Origin: Nonomuraea sp. NBC_00507
GTDB lineage: Bacteria; Actinomycetota; Actinomycetes; Streptosporangiales; Streptosporangiaceae
Direction of reading: 5' to 3'
Length of the DNA stretch: 64,000 nucleotides
Assembly (NCBI RefSeq): GCF_036013525.1
Contig: NZ_CP107853.1
Location: 2,666,001-2,730,000, forward strand
Part shown: in pieces, positions 18,412 to 25,576 of the stretch
Numbering within the stretch: the first letter of the stretch is position 1
Layout of the letters: the number at the start of each line of letters is the position of its first letter
Notes under the pieces: model-generated
Database searches by the model: none
Told to the model about the DNA's origin: nothing
The model's input: only the letters and a program-made list of their open reading frames with translations
Made by a program: the position numbers and the translations under genes

Positions 18412-18768
18412 CTAATACCCCTGCGGCGGGTAGGGCGGATGCTGGACGTGCTGCACCGGCAGATGGCGGGTCACCCTCCAACCGATGAACGACACCGGGA
18501 TGGCCACGATCAGCCACAGCCCGATGGTGAACAGCGCCAGCCACCAGTGCAGGAACACCCACAGACAGCCATGAATGATCATGGCGATCGGGTTGAAGCC
18601 CCACTCCTTCACCGTCGTGTACTGCACTGGCCCGTACTGAGGCCCGCTCGGCACCGGCCCGAACGGCTGGCTGTAGGGCTGCGGCTGGTACGGCTGCGGG
18701 TACTGCGGGCCTGACTGGGCACCGGACTGCTGGCCGTACGGGTCGTGCGGCTGGGGCGGGTAACCCAT
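18412..18768 (-). CDS. Proline-rich two-helix membrane protein
   Basis: A 118-residue protein. Residues 1-50 are a low-complexity Pro/Gln/Tyr region (PYGQQSGAQSGPQYPQPYQP) of the kind placed on the cytoplasmic side of many actinomycete membrane proteins. Two membrane helices follow, NPIAMIIHGCLWVFLHWWLA and LFTIGLWLIVAIPVSFIGWR, then a short His-rich tail. ATG 18768 has GGAG upstream; the longer frame to 18819 lacks one. Function unknown. It is the last chromosomal gene before the prophage remnant. Confidence 0.7.
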   Translation of the reverse strand: MGYPPQPHDPYGQQSGAQSGPQYPQPYQPQPYSQPFGPVPSGPQYGPVQYTTVKEWGFNPIAMIIHGCLWVFLHWWLALFTIGLWLIVAIPVSFIGWRVTRHLPVQHVQHPPYPPQGY

Positions 18769-18837
18769 AGAGCGGCTCCAGAGGTAGGGGAACACGACGC
18801 TGTGGGACGTTCCAAGCATCCTCCAAGTCGACGAAGA

Positions 18838-20322
18838 TCACGTGTCCAGATCCGGACGCCTCGGAGCACGATCCGAGCGCTGCATGGCAAGGCGTAGGCG
18901 AGAGGCGCCGGCGGCAGATGCCAGCGGAAGGCCGGGGTAGCAGCGCGGCGAAGACGTTCTCGTCCAGGCGGTGGCAGCAGCGCTCGGCGTCGTCCCTGTC
19001 AGACCTCTCCTGTCGCGGGGTTCGGCCATCGGACGATCACGGTTGGTCGCGAACTCGAAGACAATTTTGTCGCCGTATTCCAGCGCCCAGGCGTTTACTG
19101 TCGTCTGCCAGTAATAGGGATCAGCAAACCACATCCACTCGACTCGGAAGCGCTTAAAGGCTTCGTGCACGCGAGCGTCAACCGCAATCGCGTCCACTTC
19201 CCAGCCTGGCCGGCTGTCGTCTTCCCAGAGGCCCAGGAGGAACAACTTGCCGTCTCTCAAGCGGCTGGCTACCAAGGCTGTGGCGTCATTTCTGACGCTG
19301 CCGTCGAAGCCAAGGGCAATCTGTTCCCGCGGCAGTAGCGGATCATCCTCTTCCGCCAGGCCGTCCCAGACGGCTCGCTCAATCCAGGTATCCGCCGTTT
19401 CGCGAATCTGATTCAGATAGAACCGGGCGGCTACGGCCTCGCTCGTGCGAGGGTCCTGAATGGCCACCAGGAGGCCGTGAAGGTCAACCCAATGGCTGTC
19501 CCCGTACGCCTCGGTGAGCGCCGCCATGACGGCGTCTGGGTCCTTGAGATCGACATAGCCAACTGCCTCAACACAGTCGTAGAGGAGGCTCGCAGTGCCA
19601 GCTAGCGCGGCCTCGTGGGTGCGCTGGGCAATGGACTGCTCGGCAGGGTTGTAGGCGTTGGTCGTCTCAACCAAGCGGCTACCGGCGCCAGAGGTCTTCC
19701 GGACGTTACGGTCCAGGACTTCCCAGACGTGAATGCCCTGGTTGGACTCAACCCAGTGGTGGACCTCGTCAGCGATGACGAACGTCGGCCGCGCGCCCTC
19801 CAGGCCTCGGGAACTGGCCGTTACGGGCTCGATGCGCCCTGGCCTACCGTCGCGGAATTGGATCAGGCCCTTGCCGATCTCGATCCCGTAGTGCTCTTCA
19901 GCGGGGCTCTCCGCGAGCATCCCGCGCACCATGTCGCGCGTGTTCTGGGTCTGGTCGATCGACGTCGCGGCGATCTGAATCAGCGGGAGCGGTACGCGCT
20001 TCCCAACCGGCATGCCGTTCTTGTCGAAGTGGCTGAACCGCGCCGGCCCGATGAACTCGATGATCGCAAGGGCCGCTAGAAGCGGTGTCTTGCCCCAGCC
20101 CTTCGCCCTTCTCAGGGCGGCTGTGCTGTAGAGCCAGCGTCCCTCGTCGTCGATGGCGTAGAGCCACAACAGGAATCGCTGTTGCTCACGTGTGAAGCGC
20201 CACGGCTCGCCAGCGTCGGGGCCGTCAGGCTGGACGATGTAGGTCTCAGCCCATCTCAAGATCCCGTAACCGAGGGATCGTGAGGGGTGAGGGACTCCTG
20301 AGGGGAGATTGCCTGTCTGCAA
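18838..20322 (-). pseudogene. Phage terminase large subunit, 3' end replaced
   Basis: ATP-driven DNA packaging motor of a tailed phage. The ATPase part is clear: TREQQRFLLWLYAID, the Walker-A-like RRAKGWGKTPLLAALA (about residues 71-86), Walker B PTFVIADEVHHWVES (178-193). The nuclease domain begins with LGFDGSVRNDATALVASRL (about 338-356), with the first metal-binding Asp. The reading is normal up to VFEFATNRDR (about residue 425); after about 19040 the sequence changes to Arg/Ser/Pro-rich shadow-like residues, so the true C terminus is lost. Start uncertain (ATG 20322, no strong ribosome site). It cannot package DNA as it stands. Confidence 0.85.
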
Positions 20323-20388
20323 CAGGCATCACCCCTTCAGTTATGAATTTGAGCTTGATTCCGACTAGCGCGGTGGGATACGTAAAGC

Positions 20389-20402
20389 TTGGTTACGATC
20401 AG
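20389..20402 (+). repeat. Phage-region short repeat, left copy
   Basis: TTGGTTACGATCAG here and TTGGTAACGATCAG at 24018-24031 differ at one base and lie in the same orientation near the two ends of the remnant. They could be repressor-type (stoperator) sites or chance; they are not convincing attachment cores because each lies inside phage sequence. Confidence 0.3.
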
Positions 20403-20455
20403 TACCGAGGCTCGACTATTGAGTCGATCGCCAGTCGGCTAACCGGGGGCACATC

Positions 20456-21229
20456 ATGATCGATGAAAACCCTCCACCGGAGGACAGCGAAGAGGACCAG
20501 CCAGGGGCCGAAGAGGAATCTGAACCAGCGCCCACCAGAGAAGAGCGCCAGACTCCGAGCGGCTTGCAGCGACTCGGCGTGGGCTTGATCCTAATAACAG
20601 TCCTGGGAATTACTGCCGACCTCATGGGGATAGCAAGCTTCGATATCAGCGATGTTTGGTTTCTAAAGGGAGCGCCGTCTCCAGGAAACGCAGAAGGGGG
20701 GAGCCCGGCTAGCATTGGCGAATGGTTGCCTAATCTTTGGGCGGGTCTTCTTCAGATACGAGCAGAGGCGCCCGGATGGTTTGTTGGGCTAGCTCTGTCA
20801 TTCGCCGTACTAACAGCCTTAGGCCCGAGAAGCGTATGGAGAATTCTTCGGGCGCTCGCTCCGCTGGGTGTCCTGCTCAGCCTGGGATGGCTACTTCTGC
20901 CCTGGATTGAACGCTGGCCCATTTGGAGCTGGTGGTCAGCCAACTGGCCCAACCTTGAAGGTATAGTCGCATTTGGCGCGCTGCTTTTTGTGGCGCTGCT
21001 AGCATTTGCGGCTTTCGGTGCGTCTGTTGGTGCAGACGAGGAAGGCAGCCTTCCCCTTTACCTTGGTGGCGTCGTCCTATGGATTAGTGCCTTTTTGGGC
21101 GCCCTCGCCATGGTTGCTTGGTGGGATGGGCTTCCCTGGTATCTGAAAGGTATGCAAGTGGTCGAATGCATTGTGATTGCGATTTTGGGGTACGCATCCA
21201 TTCGGGGGATTCTAGGAGGAGGGCTTTAA
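20456..21229 (+). CDS. Prophage-borne multi-pass membrane protein
   Basis: A 257-residue protein with an acidic, proline-rich cytoplasmic start (DENPPPEDSEEDQPGAEEES) and about six membrane helices: LGVGLILITVLGITADLMG, WFVGLALSFAVLTALG, LAPLGVLLSLGWLLLPW, IVAFGALLFVALLAFAAFG, LYLGGVVLWISAFLGALAM and VVECIVIAILGYASIRG. Base composition is lower in GC than the chromosome and uses codons such as CTA and TTA-like rare types. It stands against the terminase genes on the opposite strand, the position of a cargo (morphon) gene; a role in superinfection exclusion is possible but only inference. ATG 20456, no recognised family. Confidence 0.65.
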   Translation: MIDENPPPEDSEEDQPGAEEESEPAPTREERQTPSGLQRLGVGLILITVLGITADLMGIASFDISDVWFLKGAPSPGNAEGGSPASIGEWLPNLWAGLLQIRAEAPGWFVGLALSFAVLTALGPRSVWRILRALAPLGVLLSLGWLLLPWIERWPIWSWWSANWPNLEGIVAFGALLFVALLAFAAFGASVGADEEGSLPLYLGGVVLWISAFLGALAMVAWWDGLPWYLKGMQVVECIVIAILGYASIRGILGGGL

Positions 21230-21646
21230 TCAAGCTCCTCCCAGCTTGTGATATAGCTCTATGTCGACCACGTTCTCTGGGAGCTGTTCGTCCTCATCGG
21301 CCTCGTTCTTGATCTTGTCGAGCTTCATGCGGAGCGACTGACGGTCTCTGATAGTCGCGCCAAGCCTCTCTTCGTTGAGCCTGATCTCTGCCAAGAGCTT
21401 GAGATCGCCCTGCCAGTAGCTTTCGACCATCGGAGCGAGCATCTGTAGCCGCTCCCAGTCGGTGTCAAGGAACGCCTCGGCCTGGGGACTGTTCGCCCAC
21501 GTGTCCCACCACCGTTGGGTGGCTGTGGAGTACTTCGCCCGTTTGAAGAGGGGCGGCGCCTCTGCACCGCGGCCGGATAGCTCTTCGCTGGGCTGCTTGT
21601 TGCGGCGAACCGCGTTCGTTTTCGGGGCTGGGCCTCTTCCTGCCAC
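21230..21646 (-). CDS. Phage terminase small subunit
   Basis: DNA-recognition subunit of the packaging motor, 138 residues. The N terminus AGRGPAPKTNAVRRNKQPSE is the common start of actinophage small terminases (GRGPAPK), followed by WWDTWANSPQAEAF, DTDWERLQMLAPMVESYW and a coiled-coil LLAEIRLNEERLGATIRDRQ. GTG 21646 is chosen because GAGGTGAG lies upstream and the protein then begins with the family motif. The large subunit is encoded on the same strand about 900 bases downstream, separated by the opposite-strand membrane gene, which looks like an inserted cargo gene. Confidence 0.8.
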   Translation of the reverse strand: MAGRGPAPKTNAVRRNKQPSEELSGRGAEAPPLFKRAKYSTATQRWWDTWANSPQAEAFLDTDWERLQMLAPMVESYWQGDLKLLAEIRLNEERLGATIRDRQSLRMKLDKIKNEADEDEQLPENVVDIELYHKLGGA

Positions 21647-21826
21647 GCTCTCACCTCTCTTCCGTGGGGGAGTACACGAACTTGGCGCGATTAGGCGTCG
21701 CCGTTCTCGTGCTGTTCTCCTACGTCGGGTACGTTCTCCGTCGTCGGTGACTGCCAAGTGGTCTAGACCACAGATAATAGATATGTGGCATCTAGACAAA
21801 GCGTGCCGGAGACGAGTAGCACGCGT

Positions 21827-22027
21827 ATGGTCACGTTTACCAACGGATGGCGTCAGGTGGCTATCTGTGCTCTCCTGCTTGTTCCCTTGGTGCTCATCAT
21901 CGTCTTAATGAGCCCGGCTTTCCTCGTACTTCCGTTCCTTGAAAAGGGACGCGAGTTCATTCCCGGCATAGTAGACAAGGGCACAGAATGGGTGCGAATT
22001 GTCGTGTCGAAGATTGAGACCAAGTAG
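21827..22027 (+). CDS. Small single-helix membrane protein
   Basis: A 66-residue protein with one strong membrane segment (VAICALLLVPLVLIIVLMSP) and an amphipathic C-terminal part GTEWVRIVVSKIETK. It lies in the prophage remnant, low in GC, with GAGTAGCA before ATG 21827; the longer frame starts at 21785. Could be a holin-like or exclusion protein, but a single helix is not diagnostic. Confidence 0.45.
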   Translation: MVTFTNGWRQVAICALLLVPLVLIIVLMSPAFLVLPFLEKGREFIPGIVDKGTEWVRIVVSKIETK

Positions 22028-22119
22028 CGGGATGGAGGGACTCGAACCCTCACTTCCAGCCTGTTCGGCGGGGGACTACTCCCGCTTAGAGGCTAGAGTG
22101 CGCACCTACACCGCATCCC
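22028..22119 (-). tRNA. Degenerate tRNA-like sequence, identity unclear
   Basis: The minus strand carries a good T arm (GAGGG TTCGAGT CCCTC) followed by CATCCC, which pairs with GGGATG about 85 bases upstream as an acceptor stem. Between them I find a D-arm-like GTG...CAC and a hairpin GCGGG...CCCGC, but no regular five-pair anticodon arm with a seven-base loop. It sits next to two clear tRNAs. It may be a decayed or unusual phage tRNA. Confidence 0.35.
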
Positions 22120-22162
22120 TAGGCGCACCCAACCAGCTAGTCAGGCCAGCGAATGCAACCAG

Positions 22163-22234
22163 TACCGCCCCGAGGAATCGAACCTCGAACCCTCCGCTTG
22201 TAAGGCGGATGCTCTCCCGTTGAGCTAGGGCGGC
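22163..22234 (-). tRNA. tRNA-Val (anticodon TAC)
   Basis: Full cloverleaf on the minus strand: acceptor GCCGCCC paired with GGGCGGT (a G-U first pair), D arm GCTC...GAGC, anticodon stem TCCGC/GCGGA with loop CTTACAA giving anticodon TAC, variable GGGTT, T arm CGAGG TTCGATT CCTCG, discriminator A, no encoded CCA. 72 bases. Phage-encoded, reading GTA codons that are rare in the GC-rich host. Confidence 0.9.
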
Positions 22235-22405
22235 GTGGCGAGGACTGGATTTGTACAGCAGGCACGAGAACGGGGCCGGAACCGCGCAAAGAGCAAGCCC
22301 CCAGTTGGTTATGACGCGATTATGACGGCGATTTGCATACTTGGAGCACGCTAGTCCCTGACAGGGAGAGCCAAGCGAAAGAGACTCCAGAGGGAAGGAA
22401 TTCGC

Positions 22406-22807
22406 GTGCGAACACACAGGCTTCGGCAACCTCAGCAAGAAAGCTTAAAGCCAGCGCGACTCGCCTCGCTTCGTCGAGGAGCGCTGATCCGTATCGCTAG
22501 CGTTGGTGTGGCGGCAACGGTCGCGACTGCAGGCGCTCTTACCTTCGCTCAGCCAGCTCACGCATGGCCTAACCAGTGCCGGGTACAGAAGATCACAATT
22601 AATGGCAAGCTTACAGGCGCCATCAGTAGATGCCGCTCAGGCACAGGCAAGCATCAGGCATGGGCCTTGTGTGCGGATAACAAATTCATCTGGGGGCCGT
22701 TGAAGAGTACCGGCACGCACTACTGGAATGAATCGTGGGTTGAATGCTCACATTTCGGGTTCTTTCGCGCGGCGAAAGCGGTCGGACAGTCAGTCACTAG
22801 CCGCTAA
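22406..22807 (+). CDS. Small secreted protein of the prophage remnant
   Basis: A 133-residue exported protein. The basic start is followed by IRIASVGVAATVATAGALTF and the cleavage site AQPAHA-WP, giving a mature part of about 85 residues with four Cys (CRVQK, SRCRS, LCADN, VECSHF) likely forming two disulfides. Sequence and low GC match the prophage region. GTG 22406 has GAAGGA upstream. The pattern resembles small secreted actinomycete proteins whose function is unknown. It is followed at once by a strong terminator. Confidence 0.65.
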   Translation: MRTHRLRQPQQESLKPARLASLRRGALIRIASVGVAATVATAGALTFAQPAHAWPNQCRVQKITINGKLTGAISRCRSGTGKHQAWALCADNKFIWGPLKSTGTHYWNESWVECSHFGFFRAAKAVGQSVTSR

Positions 22808-22844
22808 GACGCGAACTTGCCACACCATGTGAGCCACTCTGGGT

Positions 22845-22874
22845 CAGGCGGGGGCTGGTGCCAGCCCCCGCCTG
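22845..22874 (+). terminator. Rho-independent-type hairpin
   Basis: Perfect 14-base stem CAGGCGGGGGCTGG / CCAGCCCCCGCCTG with a two-base loop, located 38 bases after the secreted protein gene and just before the tRNA-Lys gene. No T run, as usual in actinomycetes. Confidence 0.8.
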
Positions 22875-22877
22875 CCG

Positions 22878-22950
22878 TTGGCGCACCAGGGATCGAACCT
22901 GGAACCCGCGGGGTAAAAGCCCGCTGCTCTGCCACTTGAGCTACACGCCA
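22878..22950 (-). tRNA. tRNA-Lys (anticodon TTT)
   Basis: Minus-strand cloverleaf: acceptor TGGCGTG paired with TGCGCCA (two G-U pairs), D arm GCTC...GAGC, anticodon stem GCGGG/CCCGC with loop CTTTTAC giving TTT, variable GGGTT, T arm CCAGG TTCGATC CCTGG, discriminator A, no CCA. 73 bases. Reads AAA, another codon rare in the host and more used in the lower-GC phage genes. Confidence 0.9.
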
Positions 22951-22977
22951 TGGCGACGGCATCGAGCCGTCTGAGTC

Positions 22978-23373
22978 TTACGAGAGCCGCCGGGCAGAGA
23001 CCTCACAGGCCGTGTCGCTCCCGATGAAGGTCTGAGACCCGCTGTCCCGGATCGCCCAGACGCGAACAGAAGAGCACCAGGACTGATTGCCGCTGCGGTT
23101 CGTGGCAGACGTGGTCACGTCACACGCTCGGCTCCAGCATCGGGCGACGCCCTGATCCACGGACGACCCATCCATGGTCAGGTCCATCTCGATATAGAGG
23201 GACTCGTCACTCGCGACGGAGCTGCACGACACCAGGCCCGCCCCGTACACGGTGGGGCTGCTGTACGTCGGCATGTAAGCCGTGACGGAACAACCGGACG
23301 CGGCGTGAGCCGGCGTGGCGACGGTGGCGGCCAGGCCGAGCATGAGGGCAGCGGCGGTAGCAAGCTTCTTCAG
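22978..23373 (-). CDS. Secreted cysteine-containing protein, probable CTG start
   Basis: Exported protein with mature part of about 100 residues (ASGCSVTAYMPTYSSPTVYG) holding six Cys in the mature domain. The internal ATG at 23343 would cut the signal peptide in half. In frame upstream is LKKLATAAALMLGLAATVAT-PAHA, an excellent signal whose first codon is CTG at 23373, with GGAG eight bases before it; no ATG, GTG or TTG is available in frame there. An out-of-frame ATG overlaps the GGAG. So I infer CTG initiation, though a one-base frameshift near 23380 is an alternative. It belongs to the prophage remnant; function unknown. Confidence 0.6.
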   Translation of the reverse strand: MKKLATAAALMLGLAATVATPAHAASGCSVTAYMPTYSSPTVYGAGLVSCSSVASDESLYIEMDLTMDGSSVDQGVARCWSRACDVTTSATNRSGNQSWCSSVRVWAIRDSGSQTFIGSDTACEVSARRLS

Positions 23374-23386
23374 CAGGGGGACTCCA

Positions 23387-23752
23387 TTAGTTCGTTAGGG
23401 GGCGCCGATCCGCGGCGCTCTTGATCTCGTGGCAGCTCTTGCAGATGGCTGCCAGGTTGCTCATGTCGTGTGTGCCACCACGAGCTACAGGCACGATGTG
23501 GTCAACCTCGCCAGCTCCGAGCTGGTGGCAGACGTAGCAGCGGTGACCATCACGGCTAAGGACAAGATGCCTGCGGCGACGCCAGTTACTAGGTCGTGTT
23601 CGGTTCCGGGCCGAAACACGGCTCCAAGGCTTCGGCCGATGTCTTGAGCATCGGCCTCCATGAGGAGCTATCTCATGGCAACCAGTCTGGTTGCATATGC
23701 GATTGGCCAGACGATCACATCCAAAATTATTTGAAGGTGCTGCGGTACCCAC
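23387..23752 (-). CDS. Phage HNH endonuclease
   Basis: Metal-dependent nuclease found beside terminase genes in many tailed phages, needed there for genome packaging. The HNH core is LVLSRDGHRCYVCHQLGAGE, VDHIVPVARGGTHDMSNLAA and ICKSCHEIKSAAD, with paired CxxC zinc ligands (CYVC and CKSC), the catalytic DH in EVDHIVP and the conserved Asn in MSNLAA. An N-terminal CxxxxC-HxxxRC-H finger (CNQTGCHEIAPHGGRCSRH) precedes it. Start is uncertain: GTG 23752 lacks a strong ribosome site, and the family-like part begins at about residue 19. Confidence 0.8.
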   Translation of the reverse strand: MGTAAPSNNFGCDRLANRICNQTGCHEIAPHGGRCSRHRPKPWSRVSARNRTRPSNWRRRRHLVLSRDGHRCYVCHQLGAGEVDHIVPVARGGTHDMSNLAAICKSCHEIKSAADRRPLTN

Positions 23753-23832
23753 CTACGCGACAGCATCAGCTAGACCCCAAGACACTCGGCTAAAGGGGCG
23801 ATTGAGCTGGTCTAGCTTCCCGTGACATAAAG

Positions 23833-23856
23833 AGAGCCGCCTTGAAGGGCGGCTCT
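23833..23856. terminator. Strong hairpin in prophage remnant
   Basis: AGAGCCGCC TTGAAG GGCGGCTCT, a perfect nine-base stem with a six-base loop followed by a T/A-rich stretch. Can act in either direction, between the HNH and integrase ends. Confidence 0.75.
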
Positions 23857-23932
23857 TAGTAAGTATCTTTAGTTAGTTGATCATCCAAGGAGACCAGAGC
23901 CCCCCTACCCCCCAAGAGGTAGGGAAGCTCTG

Positions 23933-23951
23933 ATACTTGGTATCCAAGTAT
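23933..23951. promoter_or_regulatory. Perfect inverted repeat in phage intergenic region
   Basis: ATACTTGG TAT CCAAGTAT: eight-base arms, three-base spacer, A/T-rich. It lies between a second hairpin (AGAGCCCCCCTACC region, 23896-23931) and the integrase tail. Shape fits a repressor operator or recombinase half-site pair; the protein is unknown. Confidence 0.45.
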
Positions 23952-23975
23952 GACCGTCGCCCCGCCCGTAGGCAT

Positions 23976-23987
23976 CTATAGCTATAG
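23976..23987. promoter_or_regulatory. CTATAG-CTATAG palindrome
   Basis: Twelve-base perfect palindrome CTATAGCTATAG 25 bases from the preceding inverted repeat, in very A/T-rich sequence for this genome. Possibly part of the same control or recombination region. Confidence 0.35.
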
Positions 23988-24027
23988 AGGGGTAAGGGAC
24001 TGGGGGCGACACCGAGGTTGGTAACGA

Positions 24028-24450
24028 TCAGGTTACGGTCAGTTCGAGGCCCTGAGCGAGTCTCTCGATGCGGTCCATGTCTCCCCATTCAATCCTGTAG
24101 TCCGGGAAGCCTTTCGTAACGTCGTAGAAGACGCGGACGCCCATCTTGATAAGCAACAGGTTCTTGTTCTCGGTAGAGAGGCTGGCCCAGTGCTCGGCGA
24201 CCGTTCGACCCGTTGGCCGGAACTCGTACCCGCTCGGCCTGGACGGCAGTTCCAAGAGTGCCGTCCGTCGTTCGACGAGCACCTTGATCCGCTCTAGGTA
24301 GCTCTCTTCGTCTCCGTGGAACAGGCCAAGGTCCTTTTCGGTGCGGGCCGTCTTGATGGCGTCCTCGATCTGCCTAAGTTCGTCCGAGTGGTCTTCGCCC
24401 GGCACAAAGACTTTCTCCAGCCAAGGCTTGTCGACCCCAGTCGTGAGGTC
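24028..24450 (-). pseudogene. Large serine integrase, C-terminal fragment
   Basis: Only the last about 140 residues of a phiC31-type site-specific recombinase survive: PWLEKVFVPGEDHSDELRQI, the coiled-coil-like VLVERRTALLELPSRPSGYE and TGRTVAEHWASLSTENKNLL, then LIKMGVRVFYDV. The catalytic Ser domain and the zinc domain, which lie N-terminal, are absent; an in-frame stop occurs at the junction near 24470, where the sequence switches to a kinase gene on the other strand. Identification rests on the arrangement typical of actinophage integrases. The element can no longer integrate or excise with this protein. Confidence 0.75.
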
Positions 24451-24497
24451 GCTCGCCTGAGATCGTGGAGATTAGTTCCGCCGGTAGGGTGCCGGTC

Positions 24498-24668
24498 ATG
24501 CTGCATGAGTCAGAGAACAATAAGGGTGTCGCGGTGCAGCGGGCGCTGGTGGTTGGCGGGGCAGGAAGCGGTAAGACGACCTTGGCGCGCGCCCTCGCGA
24601 CTGCGCTTGAGATGCCTCATCATGATCTCGATCGTGTGGCCTATGCCCCGCCGACTGATGGGTTTGCT
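24498..24668 (+). pseudogene. AAA/adenylate-kinase-like protein, N-terminal fragment
   Basis: Begins ALVVGGAGSGKTTLARALAT with a perfect P-loop (GGAGSGKTT) and continues ALEMPHHDLDRVAYAPP, as in the small nucleoside-kinase-like or topology-modulation proteins of actinomycetes (about 200 residues). After about residue 55 the similarity ends and the frame runs into the 3' end of the opposite-strand VOC gene. So only the nucleotide-binding start is left. ATG 24498. Confidence 0.6.
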
Positions 24669-24702
24669 GTTTCAGTGCACGGAACCTCGTTGGTCGGCAC
24701 TG

Positions 24703-25110
24703 TCAATGCCCGGCGAGCTTCTCGGATGGCTGCAACACACAAAACTCGTTATCGTCGGGATCGGTGAGCACATACCAAGCCCAGCCGTCTTCCTCGACGG
24801 GGCTGTCGGTGATGCGCCGCCCGCCCAAGGCCACCAGCCTGGCCACCTCCGCCTCCAGGTCAGGCACGCGCAGATCTAAATGCACCCGGTTCTTGGTCAC
24901 CTTCGGCTCCGGAACCCGCTGCAACAGCAGCTCAACGCCGTTCCCTCCCACCGGTAGCAGGCGCCGATAACGCCCAGTTGAGCTTGACTCGGCGCTGTAA
25001 CCAAGTGCACCGCACCAGAACGCCGCGGCCCGGTCCAGATCGGCGCAGTCCAGGACTACCACCAGGACAACATCATCTCGCCCGCCAAAGCGAGCCGGCC
25101 CCCCAGTCAT
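24703..25110 (-). CDS. VOC-family (glyoxalase/bleomycin-resistance fold) protein
   Basis: A 135-residue protein with the two beta-alpha-beta-beta-beta modules of the vicinal oxygen chelate fold: VVLDCADLDRAAAFWCGALG ... LLLQRVPEPKVTKNRVHLDL and VPDLEAEVARLVALGGRRIT ... WAWYVLTDPDDNEFCVLQPS. Candidate metal ligands are His (NRVHLD) and Glu (NEFCV). This actinomycete subgroup often lacks proven activity. It begins near 25110 without a strong ribosome site; a few alternative starts exist. Single gene, no operon. Confidence 0.85.
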   Translation of the reverse strand: MTGGPARFGGRDDVVLVVVLDCADLDRAAAFWCGALGYSAESSSTGRYRRLLPVGGNGVELLLQRVPEPKVTKNRVHLDLRVPDLEAEVARLVALGGRRITDSPVEEDGWAWYVLTDPDDNEFCVLQPSEKLAGH

Positions 25111-25576
25111 AGCAGCACGCTACGCCGAACCCGCGACAGCGCCGAGCCTGGACGATCGACGCCTCCAATATGAGACGGCACGCCGGATACCTCAGATCAG
25201 TGGGACGGTTGGACGGACACTAGGTTGTCGTCAAGTGATCTCCGGAGTGCTCTGGCGAAGGCCATAGCGATCGCGGACTTCGGCGCCCGTCGTACGTGGC
25301 TGGGGCGCTCGATGCCGCAAGGCCCTCCTCGTCGGGCCTCCCGGCATCGAGCAACTGCCTGGCCATAGCGTGCGGCGCTCCCGTAGGCCTGTGCCTCGCG
25401 CCAAGGCGTGCCTGGTGGTCAACGCCCGGCCGCGTCTCGGCATCGACGCGGTGGGACCGATACCCGCAGTACCTGAGAGCTACATCCGGAAGTGGGCTCC
25501 ACAGCGGGACGCTGATTACCTGCGCCTCTTCGTAACTTCCTGACCAGGTCAAAACCTCTGGAAAGGAAGGTACGAC
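25111..25576. other. Intergenic region without supported gene
   Basis: Several overlapping open frames exist because of high GC, but none has a recognisable protein, codon pattern or ribosome site. The last 20 bases contain GGAAAGGAAGG, the ribosome site of the following hydrolase gene. Confidence 0.5.

Larger units (their letters stand above)
18838..24450. mobile_element. Prophage remnant, both ends truncated
   Basis: A region of visibly lower GC with phage genes: terminase large and small subunits, HNH nuclease, tRNA genes, small secreted and membrane proteins, strong terminators and the tail of a large serine integrase. The left edge cuts the terminase C terminus and the right edge cuts the integrase N terminus, so structural genes, replication genes and the attachment sites are gone. 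It cannot excise by itself. Confidence 0.8.

Noticed and set aside
18838..24450. Flanking attachment sites for the prophage
   Set aside because: No duplicated core at the two edges; the edges cut phage genes, so these are deletion junctions rather than attL/attR.
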